A DNA stretch of 64,000 bases. Origin: an uncultured Christensenella sp. (GTDB lineage: Bacteria; Bacillota; Clostridia; Christensenellales; Borkfalkiaceae). The notes under the pieces are model-generated. The model was given only the letters and a program-made list of their open reading frames with translations, was not told the origin of the DNA and made no database searches. Location of the stretch: the NCBI GenBank assembly GCA_910577055.1, contig CAJTKX010000003.1:62001-126000 (forward strand), given 5' to 3'. The translations under genes and the position numbers were made by a program. Positions 7,233 to 16,571 of the stretch are shown in pieces (within the stretch, counting starts at the first letter, position 1; each line of letters opens with the position of its first letter).

Positions 7233-8279
7233 TTATTTTTTATTGACGAAAAAGTTGTTGAAAACGTAAGAAATAAACCTACCGAACACGCGGCAACCGA
7301 CGTTAAAGATACAAAACAGCGAAGTTTTTAAGTAAAAAACTACTTGTAATGCAGACATCAATTTAAATTTTGTTTTCAGTTTTTTTATATGCCTTTTGTA
7401 AACGCTTGCCTTACCCACTTTTATGGCAAGCGCGCACGCCTCTCCGCTTGCAAGCCCGTATCTTAAACCGGATAAAGTCAACGGGTCGCACGCGCCAACG
7501 GCGTCGCCGACAAAAAATATGTTATCCCCTATTACGGGCTTTACTGTGCCTATGGGCGTGAACGCCGCCTTCAATTCGTTTATATCGGCAGAAATATCTA
7601 AACTTTTAAGAAACTTTTGAAACACCTCGCGGTAATTGATTTTAGCGTTATAAACGTCGGTCAGACCAACGTTGGTAATTCCGCAAAACGAGCTTACCCA
7701 CCCGTAACCGCGCTTTGTTACGCCGAAATGAATGGCAATCTCCTCTTTAAAATTGCTTTTAAATGTGAGTTGCATTGCAATATTTTTCTTTTTTAACTTT
7801 TGATATTTACTTCCGAAACCAACCGTTCCGTCGGCAAAAACCAAGTTTTTATAACCGACGGTTTTGCCGTTTGAAAGCGTAACCGTTTTGTTTTGGATAT
7901 CGTGAGTAATAATTTTCGTGTTTTCTTCAATATCTACGCTGCAAGATTTGGCAAGTTCGTAAAATGCGTTATCAAGCTCGACACGGTCGATATTTCTGTT
8001 TGTATATAAAAATTTATTGTCTATTTTCAGACGGTTTTTGAATTTGTAAACTATATTGAAATCTTTTATAAGCGAATAGCTGCAATCGGAAATATTTAAG
8101 CCCAATTTTTCGAATGCGGTCTTGGTTTTACCCGTTATGTACCCCGCGCAACATTTATAGCGAGGGAACTCGAAACGCTCGACTACGAGCACGTCTACCC
8201 CGCCCTTTTTTAAATGCAACGCAGTAGACAGCCCCGAAGGTCCCGCGCCGATAATTACCGTATTGTAACTGCTTTTCAT
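7233..8279 (-). CDS. FAD-dependent oxidoreductase of the geranylgeranyl reductase family
   Basis: 348 residues. An N-terminal dinucleotide fold GAGPSG (11-16) and acidic end of beta2 (VVER) bind FAD; FPRYKCCAG (about 38-46) matches the family's PxxKxCGG signature; GDAVGACDPLTLSGLRYGLASG near residue 258 is the second FAD motif. The family reduces isoprenoid double bonds or other hydrophobic substrates; the actual substrate here is unknown. The last ~60 residues are basic and hydrophobic, suggesting membrane association. It stands alone between the tRNA array and a divergent ferritin-like gene. Confidence 0.8.
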   Translation of the reverse strand: MKSSYNTVIIGAGPSGLSTALHLKKGGVDVLVVERFEFPRYKCCAGYITGKTKTAFEKLGLNISDCSYSLIKDFNIVYKFKNRLKIDNKFLYTNRNIDRVELDNAFYELAKSCSVDIEENTKIITHDIQNKTVTLSNGKTVGYKNLVFADGTVGFGSKYQKLKKKNIAMQLTFKSNFKEEIAIHFGVTKRGYGWVSSFCGITNVGLTDVYNAKINYREVFQKFLKSLDISADINELKAAFTPIGTVKPVIGDNIFFVGDAVGACDPLTLSGLRYGLASGEACALAIKVGKASVYKRHIKKLKTKFKLMSALQVVFYLKTSLFCIFNVGCRVFGRFISYVFNNFFVNKK

Positions 8280-8385
8280 ATCTATATTTTACGGGTTTAG
8301 GAGCAAAAAATCAATAAGAAAGCGAAATTTTTATTTTAGTGATTAGAAATATGCTTAAAAGGGAAAAACCTTTTTGGAGGATATT

Positions 8386-9639
8386 ATGAACCCTATAAAA
8401 GAAAAATGCAAAACTCTTGAAAACAACTTTCTACCTTTGAAAAAGATGTACCCCAAAAGTTATAACAAGGCTAAAACTTCCCCATACACGAAAACGCGAG
8501 TTATCCTTATGAACGGCACAGAATTCGAATCGGCGTGGTTTATGCACCAATTTGCGCGCCACTGCGACGAACCCGAAATTTTGTCGGCGCTTGCCGTAGT
8601 GCGCAGACAAGAACAGCAACAGCAAAAACGCATAAGCTGCTTAAAGCCTTTGAACGAAAGTATTCTTGAAACCACTATTGCGTACGAACAGCTTGCAATC
8701 GATTTGACGGCTGTGCTTGCAAGGCACGACACCGACGAAACGAATATAAAAGCGCTGAACTTTGCGCTTTTAGAGGACTTTGACCACCTATACCGTTTTG
8801 CCAACCTTTTAAAGACCGACAAGGACGAGGACGCGGATATGCTTGTTGGCAAGTATACCGAAATTATGCCCGGCCGCCCCACCGTTGCCGAGCACCGCTA
8901 CCCCGCGGACGACGTGAAAAAGCATATGGTTGCGCAAAAAGCCGACTTATATTCAAAGCTTGTTGCAAGCACGATTACCGCCGCCGAGCAGCAAACGATG
9001 AACTATTATATGAACATTGCGCAGTGGTACAAGAACGATTTGGGCAGAAAACTTTACGCCGAAATTGCTATGATTGAAGAAGCGCACGTTACGCAGTACG
9101 AAAGCTTGAAGGACCCCAATATGTCTTGGCTTGAACAGTGGGTTATGCACGAATACACCGAGTGCTGGCTGTACTACTCCGCTATGCAAGACGAAAGCGA
9201 CGAGTATATAAAGAAGATTTGGACTGAGCATTTTAAAATGGAAGTTTCTCACTTAAAGTCTGCGGTCAAGCTTTTGAAAAAATATGAAAACAAGACTTTC
9301 GAAAGTGTATGCGGCACGGGGGAGTTCCCTCAGCTGTTAAAGCTTGGCGGCAATAAGGAATATATAAGAAAAGTACTTGCCGACACGATTAATCTTACAG
9401 CGGACAACACCGTAAAGATTGACACCTACAAGGATATTAAGAAAATACCCGACGACCACAGATATTTCGATTATCAGAATTATATGTCCGGCGACCCCGA
9501 CAGAAACCCTTCGCACCTTGTTATAAAAAAGGCTATAGAAAGGCTTGGGCAAGACTACCGCTATCAAGACAAAGAGCACCCCGTAAAGGAGCTTAGAAAC
9601 CGCAAGGACGACAACGTGCATGTTGCAAGAACGAAATAA
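8386..9639 (+). CDS. Ferritin-like (four-helix, probable diiron) protein
   Basis: Start ATG at 8386 follows GGAGG (8376-8380); a TTG at 8374 is in frame but lies across the SD. The 417-residue protein is mostly helical. Candidate metal ligands occur in order: AYEQLA, LLEDFDHLYRF, MIEEAHVTQYE, HEYTECW and HFKMEVSHL, a spacing like rubrerythrin/ferritin-like diiron bundles. The C-terminal ~100 residues are polar and may be a separate domain. Exact family not identified; a role in iron or peroxide handling is inference only. Confidence 0.6.
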   Translation: MNPIKEKCKTLENNFLPLKKMYPKSYNKAKTSPYTKTRVILMNGTEFESAWFMHQFARHCDEPEILSALAVVRRQEQQQQKRISCLKPLNESILETTIAYEQLAIDLTAVLARHDTDETNIKALNFALLEDFDHLYRFANLLKTDKDEDADMLVGKYTEIMPGRPTVAEHRYPADDVKKHMVAQKADLYSKLVASTITAAEQQTMNYYMNIAQWYKNDLGRKLYAEIAMIEEAHVTQYESLKDPNMSWLEQWVMHEYTECWLYYSAMQDESDEYIKKIWTEHFKMEVSHLKSAVKLLKKYENKTFESVCGTGEFPQLLKLGGNKEYIRKVLADTINLTADNTVKIDTYKDIKKIPDDHRYFDYQNYMSGDPDRNPSHLVIKKAIERLGQDYRYQDKEHPVKELRNRKDDNVHVARTK

Positions 9640-9709
9640 TAAACGTTACGTTTAATCGCGTATCTTAATTTCTATTTCGTATCACAAACTAAACTCATAT
9701 CAAACGCAA

Positions 9710-9735
9710 AGCCGCGCGGCAACTGCCGCGCGGCT
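9710..9735. terminator. Terminator between convergent genes
   Basis: 11-bp GC stem (9710-9720 with 9725-9735, loop AACT), followed by ATTTATTTTC on the plus strand. It overlaps the stop codon of the minus-strand gene. Confidence 0.75.
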
Positions 9736-10261
9736 ATTTATTTTCTTTGACGAATTTTTTTAATTCCTTTAAAGTCTTTTTCTCGCCCTCGTCTTTGAGC
9801 ATAGTGAGAAAGTATTCAAGCTTTTCAGCGGTTTTCGGGTGCATAACTACTCTTCCCTTTCGCTCCTCAAAATATTCTAACGGGCAACCGTCGTGATAGT
9901 TTTCGCCTTTATAAATTTTACTAGCCGCGATACGGTCGCAGACCATTTCGGCAAGATACCTTGGCGGCATTGCTACGGGACTGATTGCTCCGACCCCGCC
10001 ACTATCAGTCCAATATTCGGCGTGATGCTTGTTTCGTCCCTTGTGGTGAAGCCATGCTGCCGAATATCCCAAAACCTCCCTTTCCTTGGCTTGAGGGCTT
10101 CTGTAGCCTTGATAATATTTTACGCCCGCTTTAAATTCCGCGCGACTGAATTTTGATAAGTCGTGCGTTAAGCCTTGGCGGATTAATCCGCACTTAAAGC
10201 ACAGCTTTCTGACCTCGCGGCGGTGGCGTGTTACGGTTTTAAGATGTTTGAAGAAATTCAT
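9734..10261 (-). CDS. DUF5662-like protein
   Basis: 175 residues with many conserved-looking His/Asp positions: RHRREV, GLTHDLSKFS, GYSAAWLHHKGRNKHHAEYW, MPPRYLAEMVCDRIAAS. The HD of THDLSK and the HHKGRNKHH cluster suggest a metal site as in HD-type phosphohydrolases. I recall this pattern as DUF5662; the activity is not known to me. It starts 12 nt beyond a terminator, has no SD, and no promoter is obvious. Confidence 0.65.
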   Translation of the reverse strand: MNFFKHLKTVTRHRREVRKLCFKCGLIRQGLTHDLSKFSRAEFKAGVKYYQGYRSPQAKEREVLGYSAAWLHHKGRNKHHAEYWTDSGGVGAISPVAMPPRYLAEMVCDRIAASKIYKGENYHDGCPLEYFEERKGRVVMHPKTAEKLEYFLTMLKDEGEKKTLKELKKFVKENK

Positions 10262-10272
10262 AGTTGTAAAAA

Positions 10273-10293
10273 TAGGGCGACTTGTGCGCCCTA
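10273..10293 (-). terminator. Terminator ending the rimP...dtd block
   Basis: Stem TAGGGCG/CGCCCTA (10287-10293 with 10273-10279) followed by ATTTTT on the minus strand, just downstream of dtd. Confidence 0.75.
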
Positions 10294-10297
10294 TAAT

Positions 10298-10735
10298 TTA
10301 AGTTTCGTAAATTATTGTTACCGGTCCGTCGTTGAACTGCCGAATTTTCATATCCGCACCGAACACGCCTTGCTTAATGGGAATACCGTAGCCGCGCAAC
10401 AGCTCGGCGGTGTATTCGTACAGTCCGTTTGCCCTTTCGGGTCGCTCGGCTTCTATAAAGCTCGGACGGTTGCCGTGAGAGCAATCGCCTAAAAGCGTAA
10501 ACTGCGAAATCAGCAGAATTTCGCCGCCTACTTCCTTTACGGATTTGTTCATTTTGCCGTTCTCGTCCTCGAAAACACGCAAAGCCGCAATTTTTTTAGC
10601 CATTGCTTGCGCGTTCTTTTCTTCGTCGCCGACCTTTACACCAAGGTAAACGGCAAGTCCGAACGGAATTGAAGAAATCAGCTCGCCGTCAACAGACAGC
10701 GCGGTTTCCTTAACCCGCTGTATAACAGCGCGCAT
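10298..10735 (-). CDS. dtd: D-aminoacyl-tRNA deacylase
   Basis: 145 residues, the normal length. It hydrolyses D-aminoacyl-tRNAs (and glycyl-tRNA-Ala), a proofreading step in translation. Family motifs present: MRAVIQRV start, SQFTLLGD (catalytic SQFTL) and NDGPVT (GPVT motif). The start overlaps the efp stop by one base (TAATG), so the two are translationally coupled. Confidence 0.96.
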   Translation of the reverse strand: MRAVIQRVKETALSVDGELISSIPFGLAVYLGVKVGDEEKNAQAMAKKIAALRVFEDENGKMNKSVKEVGGEILLISQFTLLGDCSHGNRPSFIEAERPERANGLYEYTAELLRGYGIPIKQGVFGADMKIRQFNDGPVTIIYET

Positions 10736-11310
10736 TATTTTCCTACTCTTGACATATACTCGCCCGTGCGGGTGTCTATCCTTATAATTTCGCCCTCTTC
10801 GACGAACATAGGAACTTGCACGGTGGCGCCCGTTTCAACTACCGCGTTCTTCATTGCGTTGGTTGCAGTGTTGCCTTTTACGCCCGGCTCGCACTCGGTA
10901 ATTTTAAGCTCGACGAAGTTTTCGGGTTCGACAGAGAAAGCCGAGCCGTTCAAAGACTTAACGGTTACCATATCGTTCTCTTTGATATATTTGAGCGCGT
11001 CCTCAACTTGCGAGAGGTTCAAAGTAATCATATCGAACGTGTCGGGGTCCATGAAATAATAGAACTCGCCATCGGTATACGAATAAGACATCTTTCTTGT
11101 TTCGACTTGCGCGGTTTCGAGCTTTGCGGTGGGGTTGAACGTGATATCCGAAAGAACTTGTCCCGTAACTACGTTTTTGATAGTAGCCCTTACGAAAGCC
11201 GCGCCCTTGCCCGGTTTAACGTGTTGGAATTCGGTTACGGTGTATACGCCCTTGCCGTTGTACTCGAAAGTGGAACCCTTTCTGATGTCGCCTGCTAAAA
11301 TTGATGCCAT
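10735..11310 (-). CDS. efp: Elongation factor P
   Basis: 191 residues covering three beta-barrel (KOW, OB, OB) domains. It relieves ribosome stalling at polyproline. The tip loop is KPGKGAAF with Lys35 in the residue-34-equivalent position; no EpmA/EarP-type modification enzyme is seen in the window. Only 13 nt separate it from the upstream Xaa-Pro peptidase, a common Firmicutes pairing. Confidence 0.97.
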   Translation of the reverse strand: MASILAGDIRKGSTFEYNGKGVYTVTEFQHVKPGKGAAFVRATIKNVVTGQVLSDITFNPTAKLETAQVETRKMSYSYTDGEFYYFMDPDTFDMITLNLSQVEDALKYIKENDMVTVKSLNGSAFSVEPENFVELKITECEPGVKGNTATNAMKNAVVETGATVQVPMFVEEGEIIRIDTRTGEYMSRVGK

Positions 11311-11323
11311 AATTTAACTCCCT

Positions 11324-12367
11324 TTATATTACTGTTAGATTTTTATTTGAATTAGTTAAACTTAAAACTTGTCCGTCTTTTAAGGTTACGGTGTCCTCTA
11401 TTCTTATTCCGAAATCGCCTTCGAAATATACCCCGGGCTCGTCCGAAAAGACCATTCCGTTTTTCAAACTATGCTCGCTTTTCGGGGAAAGATAGGGATG
11501 CTCGTGAACGTTTACGCCTATACCGTGCCCCAAAGAATGGGTAAAATACTTGTCCAAGCCGTAATTTTTAAGATAATCGCGCGCAAACGCGTCTGCTTCG
11601 CGTCCCGTCGTGCCGTCGGTAACCTTTTCTTTTACAACCATATGCGCATTTAACACATGCCCGTACGCTTTGACGAACTCGCCGTGTTTCCCGTCGTTTC
11701 CGAAAAGAAATGTGCGTGTGCAGTCTGAACAGTATCCGCCGACCTTGCAGCCGAAATCTATCAAAACGATATCGCCGAATTTTAGTTTATCTTTGCCCGT
11801 TTCGTGATGTGGAACGCTTGAATTTTTGCCGAATGCGACAATAGTATCGAAGCTTGTTCCGCTTGCGCCGAGTTTGCGCATAAGATATTCAAGCTCTGCC
11901 GCGACCGCGTTTTCACTCATGCCCTCTTGAATTTTGTCAAGCAAGGTTACAAACGCTTTATCGGTGATATCGCAAGCCGTTTGAATTAATTCAAGCTCGT
12001 AAGTTTGTTTAATCGACATAGCATTGACAAACGCTTTGTCGCTGTCAACTATTTTCAAGCCGGCGTCTTTAAGTCGTTTATATTCGGGATAGGTTGTCCG
12101 CGATAACGGAACCGCGACCTCTTTATAGCCCTTTAAAAGGTTTTCAAGCGGACCTTCGAACTTTTTAACCGCAATATCCGTGCCTTTAAGCGCGGCTGTC
12201 GCAGCCTCTAAATAGCGGGTGTCAGTATAAAAAGTATTGCCGTTTTTGTCGCTTAAAACATACCCGAACGATGTCGAAATCCCCGTAAGATACTGTCTTA
12301 AATCGGGCTGTTCGGTTAAAACGGCTTCCGCGCCGACCGAGCCGTAAATTGTTTGTGCGTTCGTCAT
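11324..12367 (-). CDS. pepP: Xaa-Pro aminopeptidase (M24 family)
   Basis: 347 residues: an N-terminal creatinase-like domain (about 1-120) and a pita-bread peptidase domain. Metal ligands are visible in DFGCKVGGYCSDCTRTF (two Asp), HSLGHGIGVNVHEHP (His), EPGVYFEGDFG and IRIEDT (two Glu). It releases N-terminal residues preceding proline. It lies directly upstream of efp and thus both proteins deal with proline-rich polypeptides. PepQ-type dipeptidase specificity is possible. Confidence 0.88.
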   Translation of the reverse strand: MTNAQTIYGSVGAEAVLTEQPDLRQYLTGISTSFGYVLSDKNGNTFYTDTRYLEAATAALKGTDIAVKKFEGPLENLLKGYKEVAVPLSRTTYPEYKRLKDAGLKIVDSDKAFVNAMSIKQTYELELIQTACDITDKAFVTLLDKIQEGMSENAVAAELEYLMRKLGASGTSFDTIVAFGKNSSVPHHETGKDKLKFGDIVLIDFGCKVGGYCSDCTRTFLFGNDGKHGEFVKAYGHVLNAHMVVKEKVTDGTTGREADAFARDYLKNYGLDKYFTHSLGHGIGVNVHEHPYLSPKSEHSLKNGMVFSDEPGVYFEGDFGIRIEDTVTLKDGQVLSLTNSNKNLTVI

Positions 12368-12386
12368 AATTTTACCAAAAATTTAA

Positions 12387-13238
12387 TTAAATGTCAAGGT
12401 TATTGTAAATCCGTTTCATCGTCAGCGCATCGTCGGCTTGGGTGCCCGCGCTTTCGCTTACGATGTACGGCTCTAATTTCAGTTCCTTTAAAGCGACAGC
12501 CAACGGCTCGAATTCGGGACCGTACTCTGTATCTTCGAACGTAAGGTGCTTTATCTCCCCTTTGCCGCCGTACATAATCTTCGAAAAATGAACGTGGAAA
12601 TTTTTAACTCTATCGAACCCGAGCTCCGCAATCATATATTCGAGGCGGGTTTTGTAGTCCGCAACTGTCTTTAAACTGCCTTGCTCGCGCGCGTTGATAT
12701 GTCCGAAATCGATCGCGGGGGTAAAACATTTATCTATTTTACAAAATTCCACTATTTCTTCAAGTGTGCCGATTTGCGCAAGCTTGCCCATAGTTTCGGG
12801 GCAGAATTTTATATTTTCAAAGCCGTTGAGATAGATATAATCGCGCAGAACTTTCAATCTGTCCGCAGTGCGGGCGACAGCCTCTTCACGGGTTGCCTTG
12901 CCTTGGGCGGCGGGATGAAAGACCACTCTTTCTCCGCCCATAAGACGGATAAACTGCGCGCTTTTTAAAACATAGCCGTACGACTTTTGCGCCGCTTCGT
13001 CCTCGGGATTGGCGAAATTGATAAAGTACGGCGCGTGCGCGCTTATTTCTATTCCTTGTTCTTTAAACGCTTCGCCTATGCTTACCGCTTTGCCTTCGGA
13101 CAGCATAACGCCCTTGCCGAAAGAATATTCGAAACAGTCAAGCCCGAAATCTTTTACGAATTTAGCCGACTCTTCGCTGTGCTTGTGACCCTCGGCATAG
13201 AATTTTTCGCAGTTGCCGCTTGGTCCGAATTTAATCAC
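12387..13238 (-). CDS. nfo: Endonuclease IV-like TIM-barrel protein
   Basis: 283 residues, typical of AP endonuclease family 2. It would cut 5' of abasic sites in base-excision repair using three zinc ions. Candidate ligands line up in order: HAPYF, VVFHPA, CPETMGK, DFGHINAR, NFHVHFS, SESAG. The usual DxH before the last Glu is not clear (KHLTFED), so the third metal site may differ or the protein may act on another substrate. It overlaps ribF by 8 nt. Confidence 0.75.
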   Translation of the reverse strand: MIKFGPSGNCEKFYAEGHKHSEESAKFVKDFGLDCFEYSFGKGVMLSEGKAVSIGEAFKEQGIEISAHAPYFINFANPEDEAAQKSYGYVLKSAQFIRLMGGERVVFHPAAQGKATREEAVARTADRLKVLRDYIYLNGFENIKFCPETMGKLAQIGTLEEIVEFCKIDKCFTPAIDFGHINAREQGSLKTVADYKTRLEYMIAELGFDRVKNFHVHFSKIMYGGKGEIKHLTFEDTEYGPEFEPLAVALKELKLEPYIVSESAGTQADDALTMKRIYNNLDI

Positions 13239-14409
13239 TTATTGCCTCGTCGGTTTGCTCGGTACCGTCGGCTTCGGCGGGGTCTTCGGTTTGTTCGGTT
13301 TCAACAGTTTCGGTTGCCACCTCGCTCGCCTTTTCTTCAACGACCTCTTGCGTCTGCTCGGGTGCGGCTTCCATAGGCGCAACCTCGGGCGTAGGCTCGG
13401 GTGCGGCTTCCGTGGGCTCAACCTCGGGCGTAGGCTCGGACGCACGTGCGGGAGCAGAGGGCGCTGCCTCAGCCGCTGCCGCAGCCAAAGACGCGGCTAT
13501 TTCCGCCTCTTCCTTGGCGTGGAGAATATCCGCCGAAAGCTGCGCGTTTAAGCTTTCCGCACTGTCGAACTTCTGAATTTCTCTGATATAATCTATAAAT
13601 TCGACTGTAATAATTTCATCGTAGAACGTTCCTTCAAGCCCGTCGAGATAGACCTCAAAAAGCGGAGCGTGCTCGTCGAAAGTGGGGCGACCGCCATAAT
13701 TTGCGATGCCGTAGTAAACATCTTCGCCGATTGCGCACTTGACGGTGTAAACGCCCTCTTTAACCTCGTGCTTGTTTTCGGGATAGGCAATATTCATTGT
13801 GGGGAAACCAACGACCTTTGCGCCCCTATCCGCACCGTGGATAACGGTGCCGCAGATTGCGTAGTGTCTGCCGAGCAGTTCGCCCGCCTTTTTGACGTTA
13901 CCTTCGTCCAAAAGCACTTTAATGTGCGAGGTACTGACCTTTTCGTCGTCAACGACATAGTCCTTTATGGACATATACCAAACGCCGTTTTCCTCGTCCT
14001 CGGCAAACGATTTTAAGGTGGACGCCTTGCCCTTTGCGCCTTGACCGAAGCGGAAGTCTTTACCGCTCATATAAGCCTTAACGTTGAGCTTTTCTTCGAG
14101 GAAAGTAAGAAATTCCAAGGGCTTAATTTTCTTAAACTCTTCGGTGTAGTCGATTTTCAAAACGAACTTCACGTTGAAGCTTTCAAGAAATTTCAGTCTT
14201 TCTTCGAAGGTGTACAGCTGTTTGCCTTCCTTGCCGTCTTTTCCGTTCGTGAACATCATGACGCCAAGGTCAAGACCGTTGATTTTGGCTTGAAGCTTAG
14301 CCTTTTTCAAAAGTTCCGAATGTCCGAGATGCAGTCCGTCGAAACAGCCCAGCACCAAAAGGCACGGGTAGTTATACTCATCTTCGTTGAATTTGATGAC
14401 TTCTAACAT
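13231..14409 (-). CDS. ribF: Bifunctional riboflavin kinase/FMN adenylyltransferase with C-terminal extension
   Basis: Makes FMN and FAD from riboflavin. The N-terminal adenylyltransferase has CFDGLHLGHSELL (HxGH type); the kinase domain has GRHYAICGTVIHGADRG, GFPTMNIAYP and NYGGRPTFD. Canonical RibF is about 310 residues; here ~85 further residues rich in Ala, Pro, Glu and Thr follow, including imperfect repeats of PTPEV.PTEAAPE, ending highly acidic. The tail is probably disordered. Overlaps: truB upstream by 7 nt, nfo downstream by 8 nt. Confidence 0.93.
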   Translation of the reverse strand: MLEVIKFNEDEYNYPCLLVLGCFDGLHLGHSELLKKAKLQAKINGLDLGVMMFTNGKDGKEGKQLYTFEERLKFLESFNVKFVLKIDYTEEFKKIKPLEFLTFLEEKLNVKAYMSGKDFRFGQGAKGKASTLKSFAEDEENGVWYMSIKDYVVDDEKVSTSHIKVLLDEGNVKKAGELLGRHYAICGTVIHGADRGAKVVGFPTMNIAYPENKHEVKEGVYTVKCAIGEDVYYGIANYGGRPTFDEHAPLFEVYLDGLEGTFYDEIITVEFIDYIREIQKFDSAESLNAQLSADILHAKEEAEIAASLAAAAAEAAPSAPARASEPTPEVEPTEAAPEPTPEVAPMEAAPEQTQEVVEEKASEVATETVETEQTEDPAEADGTEQTDEAISD

Positions 14410-15248
14410 AATTTTGTCCTCACCTTTAAAATTGATTGTTTAACTTCTGCAAGTCCGTAAAAAGAGTTGCCTTTATAAATTTTATAAACGCCGTCTTGCT
14501 TTTCACAGCTAACAGCTAATCCGTTAAACAGCTTAAAGCCCGTCTTTTCGTCGGGATAAATGCTGCCAAACGGCAATAAACTTTCGGTAGGTATAATAAA
14601 ATCTTTTATGTTGTCTTCCGTTAAAATTTCGCTTTTAACCGAATTTTCGATGGAAAACGCACCGCTTTGGGTTCGAACAAGCGAACTCATTATAGCATGC
14701 GTGCCGAGTTTTTCCGCAATATCGCGCGCAATCGAGCGGATATACGTTCCGCCGCCGCACTCTATTTCAAAATCATAACAGTCATTGTGCATATTGTCAA
14801 AGACTTTTAATGCATAAATTGTTACGACTTTGGGGGGAAGCGTGAAATCCACGCCCGCACGCGCCAATTCGTAGCCGCGTTTGCCCGAAACGTTTTTCGC
14901 GCTGTACCTTGGCGGAATTTGAGAAACCTCGCCTAAAAACAGCGGTAAAATCTCTTCTATTTCTTGTTTTGTAGGAATACGTCCCGCGTTTTCTACGACG
15001 CAACCCGTTGTGTCGAGAGTGTCGCTGTCCGCGCCGAAACGGAAAGTAGCTGTATATTTTTTTCGTTTATCCAAAAAGTAGTCGAAAAGCCGCGCCGCGT
15101 TACCTATTGCAACGGGGAGAACGCCCGAAGCCATAGGGTCAAGCGTGCCCATATGCCCGCACGGAGTTTTTGTAAGCCGCTTTATAACCGATACTTCCTT
15201 TGCCGAGCTTGCGCCCGCCGATTTGTTTAAGTTGATAAATCCCGTCAT
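14403..15248 (-). CDS. truB: tRNA pseudouridine-55 synthase
   Basis: 281 residues. Converts U55 of tRNA T-loops to pseudouridine. Motifs: GFINLNKSAGASS, the catalytic HMGTLDPMASGVLP with Asp, RKKYTATFRFGADSDTLDTTG and SGKRGYELARAG. It overlaps nrnA by 4 nt. Position after nrnA/rbfA matches the conserved Firmicutes order. Confidence 0.96.
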   Translation of the reverse strand: MTGFINLNKSAGASSAKEVSVIKRLTKTPCGHMGTLDPMASGVLPVAIGNAARLFDYFLDKRKKYTATFRFGADSDTLDTTGCVVENAGRIPTKQEIEEILPLFLGEVSQIPPRYSAKNVSGKRGYELARAGVDFTLPPKVVTIYALKVFDNMHNDCYDFEIECGGGTYIRSIARDIAEKLGTHAIMSSLVRTQSGAFSIENSVKSEILTEDNIKDFIIPTESLLPFGSIYPDEKTGFKLFNGLAVSCEKQDGVYKIYKGNSFYGLAEVKQSILKVRTKLC

Positions 15249-16204
15249 AAAGCTTGATATACTGCGTAGGTCAGTTTTTCCAAAACTTCTTCCAATGGTC
15301 CGCCCAACAGACAGCCGCTTGCTAGCACGTGCCCGCCGCCTCCGAAGCCTACGGCAACCTCGTTCACGTTTACTTTGCCCTTGCTCCTTAACGAAATTTT
15401 GTAAAGATTGGGCTTATACTCCATAAGCGAAGCCGCAACCTCCACGCCGTCAACGGTTAGTGGGAAATCCACAAAGCCCTCGGTAAGCCCCGTGTCCGAA
15501 CCCGCTTTTTGAAGGTCGGCGTTCGGGATAACGATTATTGCAAGCTTATCCTCTAACGTGAAGCGCATCTTTGACATAACTTTGCCGTAGAGTAGCGCCC
15601 GATCTTTTGGCTGACGGGAAAACATTTCGTAGTTGATTTTGGAAACGTCGGCGCCCCTACTTCTTAAAAACGCCGCGACAAGGTAAGTTCTTTCGCTTAC
15701 GTCAAGGTGCGTAAAATTGCCGCTATCGGTTATAAGTCCAAGCATTAAAAGGTTTGCTATATCCTCGGTTACGGTATACTCTGCTTTTTGGAAAAGCAAA
15801 GTAACAATTTCACAGCTTGCGGGGCACACCTCTATATAGTTGAGTTTGCCGTATCCCTCGTTTGAAACGTGATGGTCTAAATTTATAGTATCGCCTTTAA
15901 ACTTGGCGTACCTTTTTGCAAAACTGCCGAGGCGGGCTAAATCCGCGCAATCGACGCTTACCATAAGTTCGTACTCGATATTCGGCAGCTCGTTTCGCAC
16001 TTGTTGCATTGCGGGAATAAAAGAAAATTTTTGCGGGGGCGGGTCGTCGCAACACATATGCGCCGTTTTGCCCATAGCTTTAAGCGCAAGGCACAGCGCA
16101 AGTCCGCTGCCCAAAGCGTCGCCGTCGGGGCGAGCGTGACAGAATATTGCGACGGTTTTTGCGCCGTTTAATTTTGAAATTATTTCTTCAAAAGAGTTAT
16201 TCAT
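15245..16204 (-). CDS. nrnA: NrnA-type DHH phosphoesterase (nanoRNase/pAp phosphatase)
   Basis: Start chosen at 16204 (MNNSFEEI...), which overlaps rbfA by 8 nt; a longer frame would overlap by 50 nt and adds a sequence unlike the family. 319 residues with the DHH/DHHA1 layout: HARPDGDALGSG, SVDCADLARLG, NLDHHVSNEGYG, GLITDSGNF, and the C-terminal GFGGGGHVLASG. It degrades short RNA oligonucleotides and 3'-phosphoadenosine-5'-phosphate. Confidence 0.93.
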   Translation of the reverse strand: MNNSFEEIISKLNGAKTVAIFCHARPDGDALGSGLALCLALKAMGKTAHMCCDDPPPQKFSFIPAMQQVRNELPNIEYELMVSVDCADLARLGSFAKRYAKFKGDTINLDHHVSNEGYGKLNYIEVCPASCEIVTLLFQKAEYTVTEDIANLLMLGLITDSGNFTHLDVSERTYLVAAFLRSRGADVSKINYEMFSRQPKDRALLYGKVMSKMRFTLEDKLAIIVIPNADLQKAGSDTGLTEGFVDFPLTVDGVEVAASLMEYKPNLYKISLRSKGKVNVNEVAVGFGGGGHVLASGCLLGGPLEEVLEKLTYAVYQAL

Positions 16205-16559
16205 CTTTTTTCCCGAGGTCGAAAAGAATTTTATCAATCTTTTCACCGTATTCCATACTGCCGTCCTTTATAAAACGGAGTTCGGGTACGGTTCTTAAAT
16301 GCATAACTTTGGAAAGCTCATGCCTAATAAGCCCCGCGTTTTCCTTGACGACGGAAAAGCTTTCTTCGGCACGCTCTTTATCGGTATCAAACACACTGAT
16401 ATAGACTCTTGCGCTCTTTAAATCGGGCGCGACGTCTACCTCCGTTACGCTGATTATAGCCGAAAGGCGGGGATAATCGCTTTTAAGTTTTAAAGAAATT
16501 ATTTGGGAAATTTCCTTTTGAAATTCGCCCGCAAGGCGTTCTCCCCGTACTCCTTTCAT
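16197..16559 (-). CDS. rbfA: Ribosome-binding factor A
   Basis: 120 residues with the KH-like fold pattern of RbfA (RLAGEFQKEISQII, ISVTEVDVAPDLKSARVYISVF, VPELRFIKDGS). Needed for 16S rRNA 5'-end maturation and 30S assembly. Lies between infB and nrnA as usual. Confidence 0.95.
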   Translation of the reverse strand: MKGVRGERLAGEFQKEISQIISLKLKSDYPRLSAIISVTEVDVAPDLKSARVYISVFDTDKERAEESFSVVKENAGLIRHELSKVMHLRTVPELRFIKDGSMEYGEKIDKILFDLGKKDE

Positions 16560-16571
16560 TGTATATCTCCG

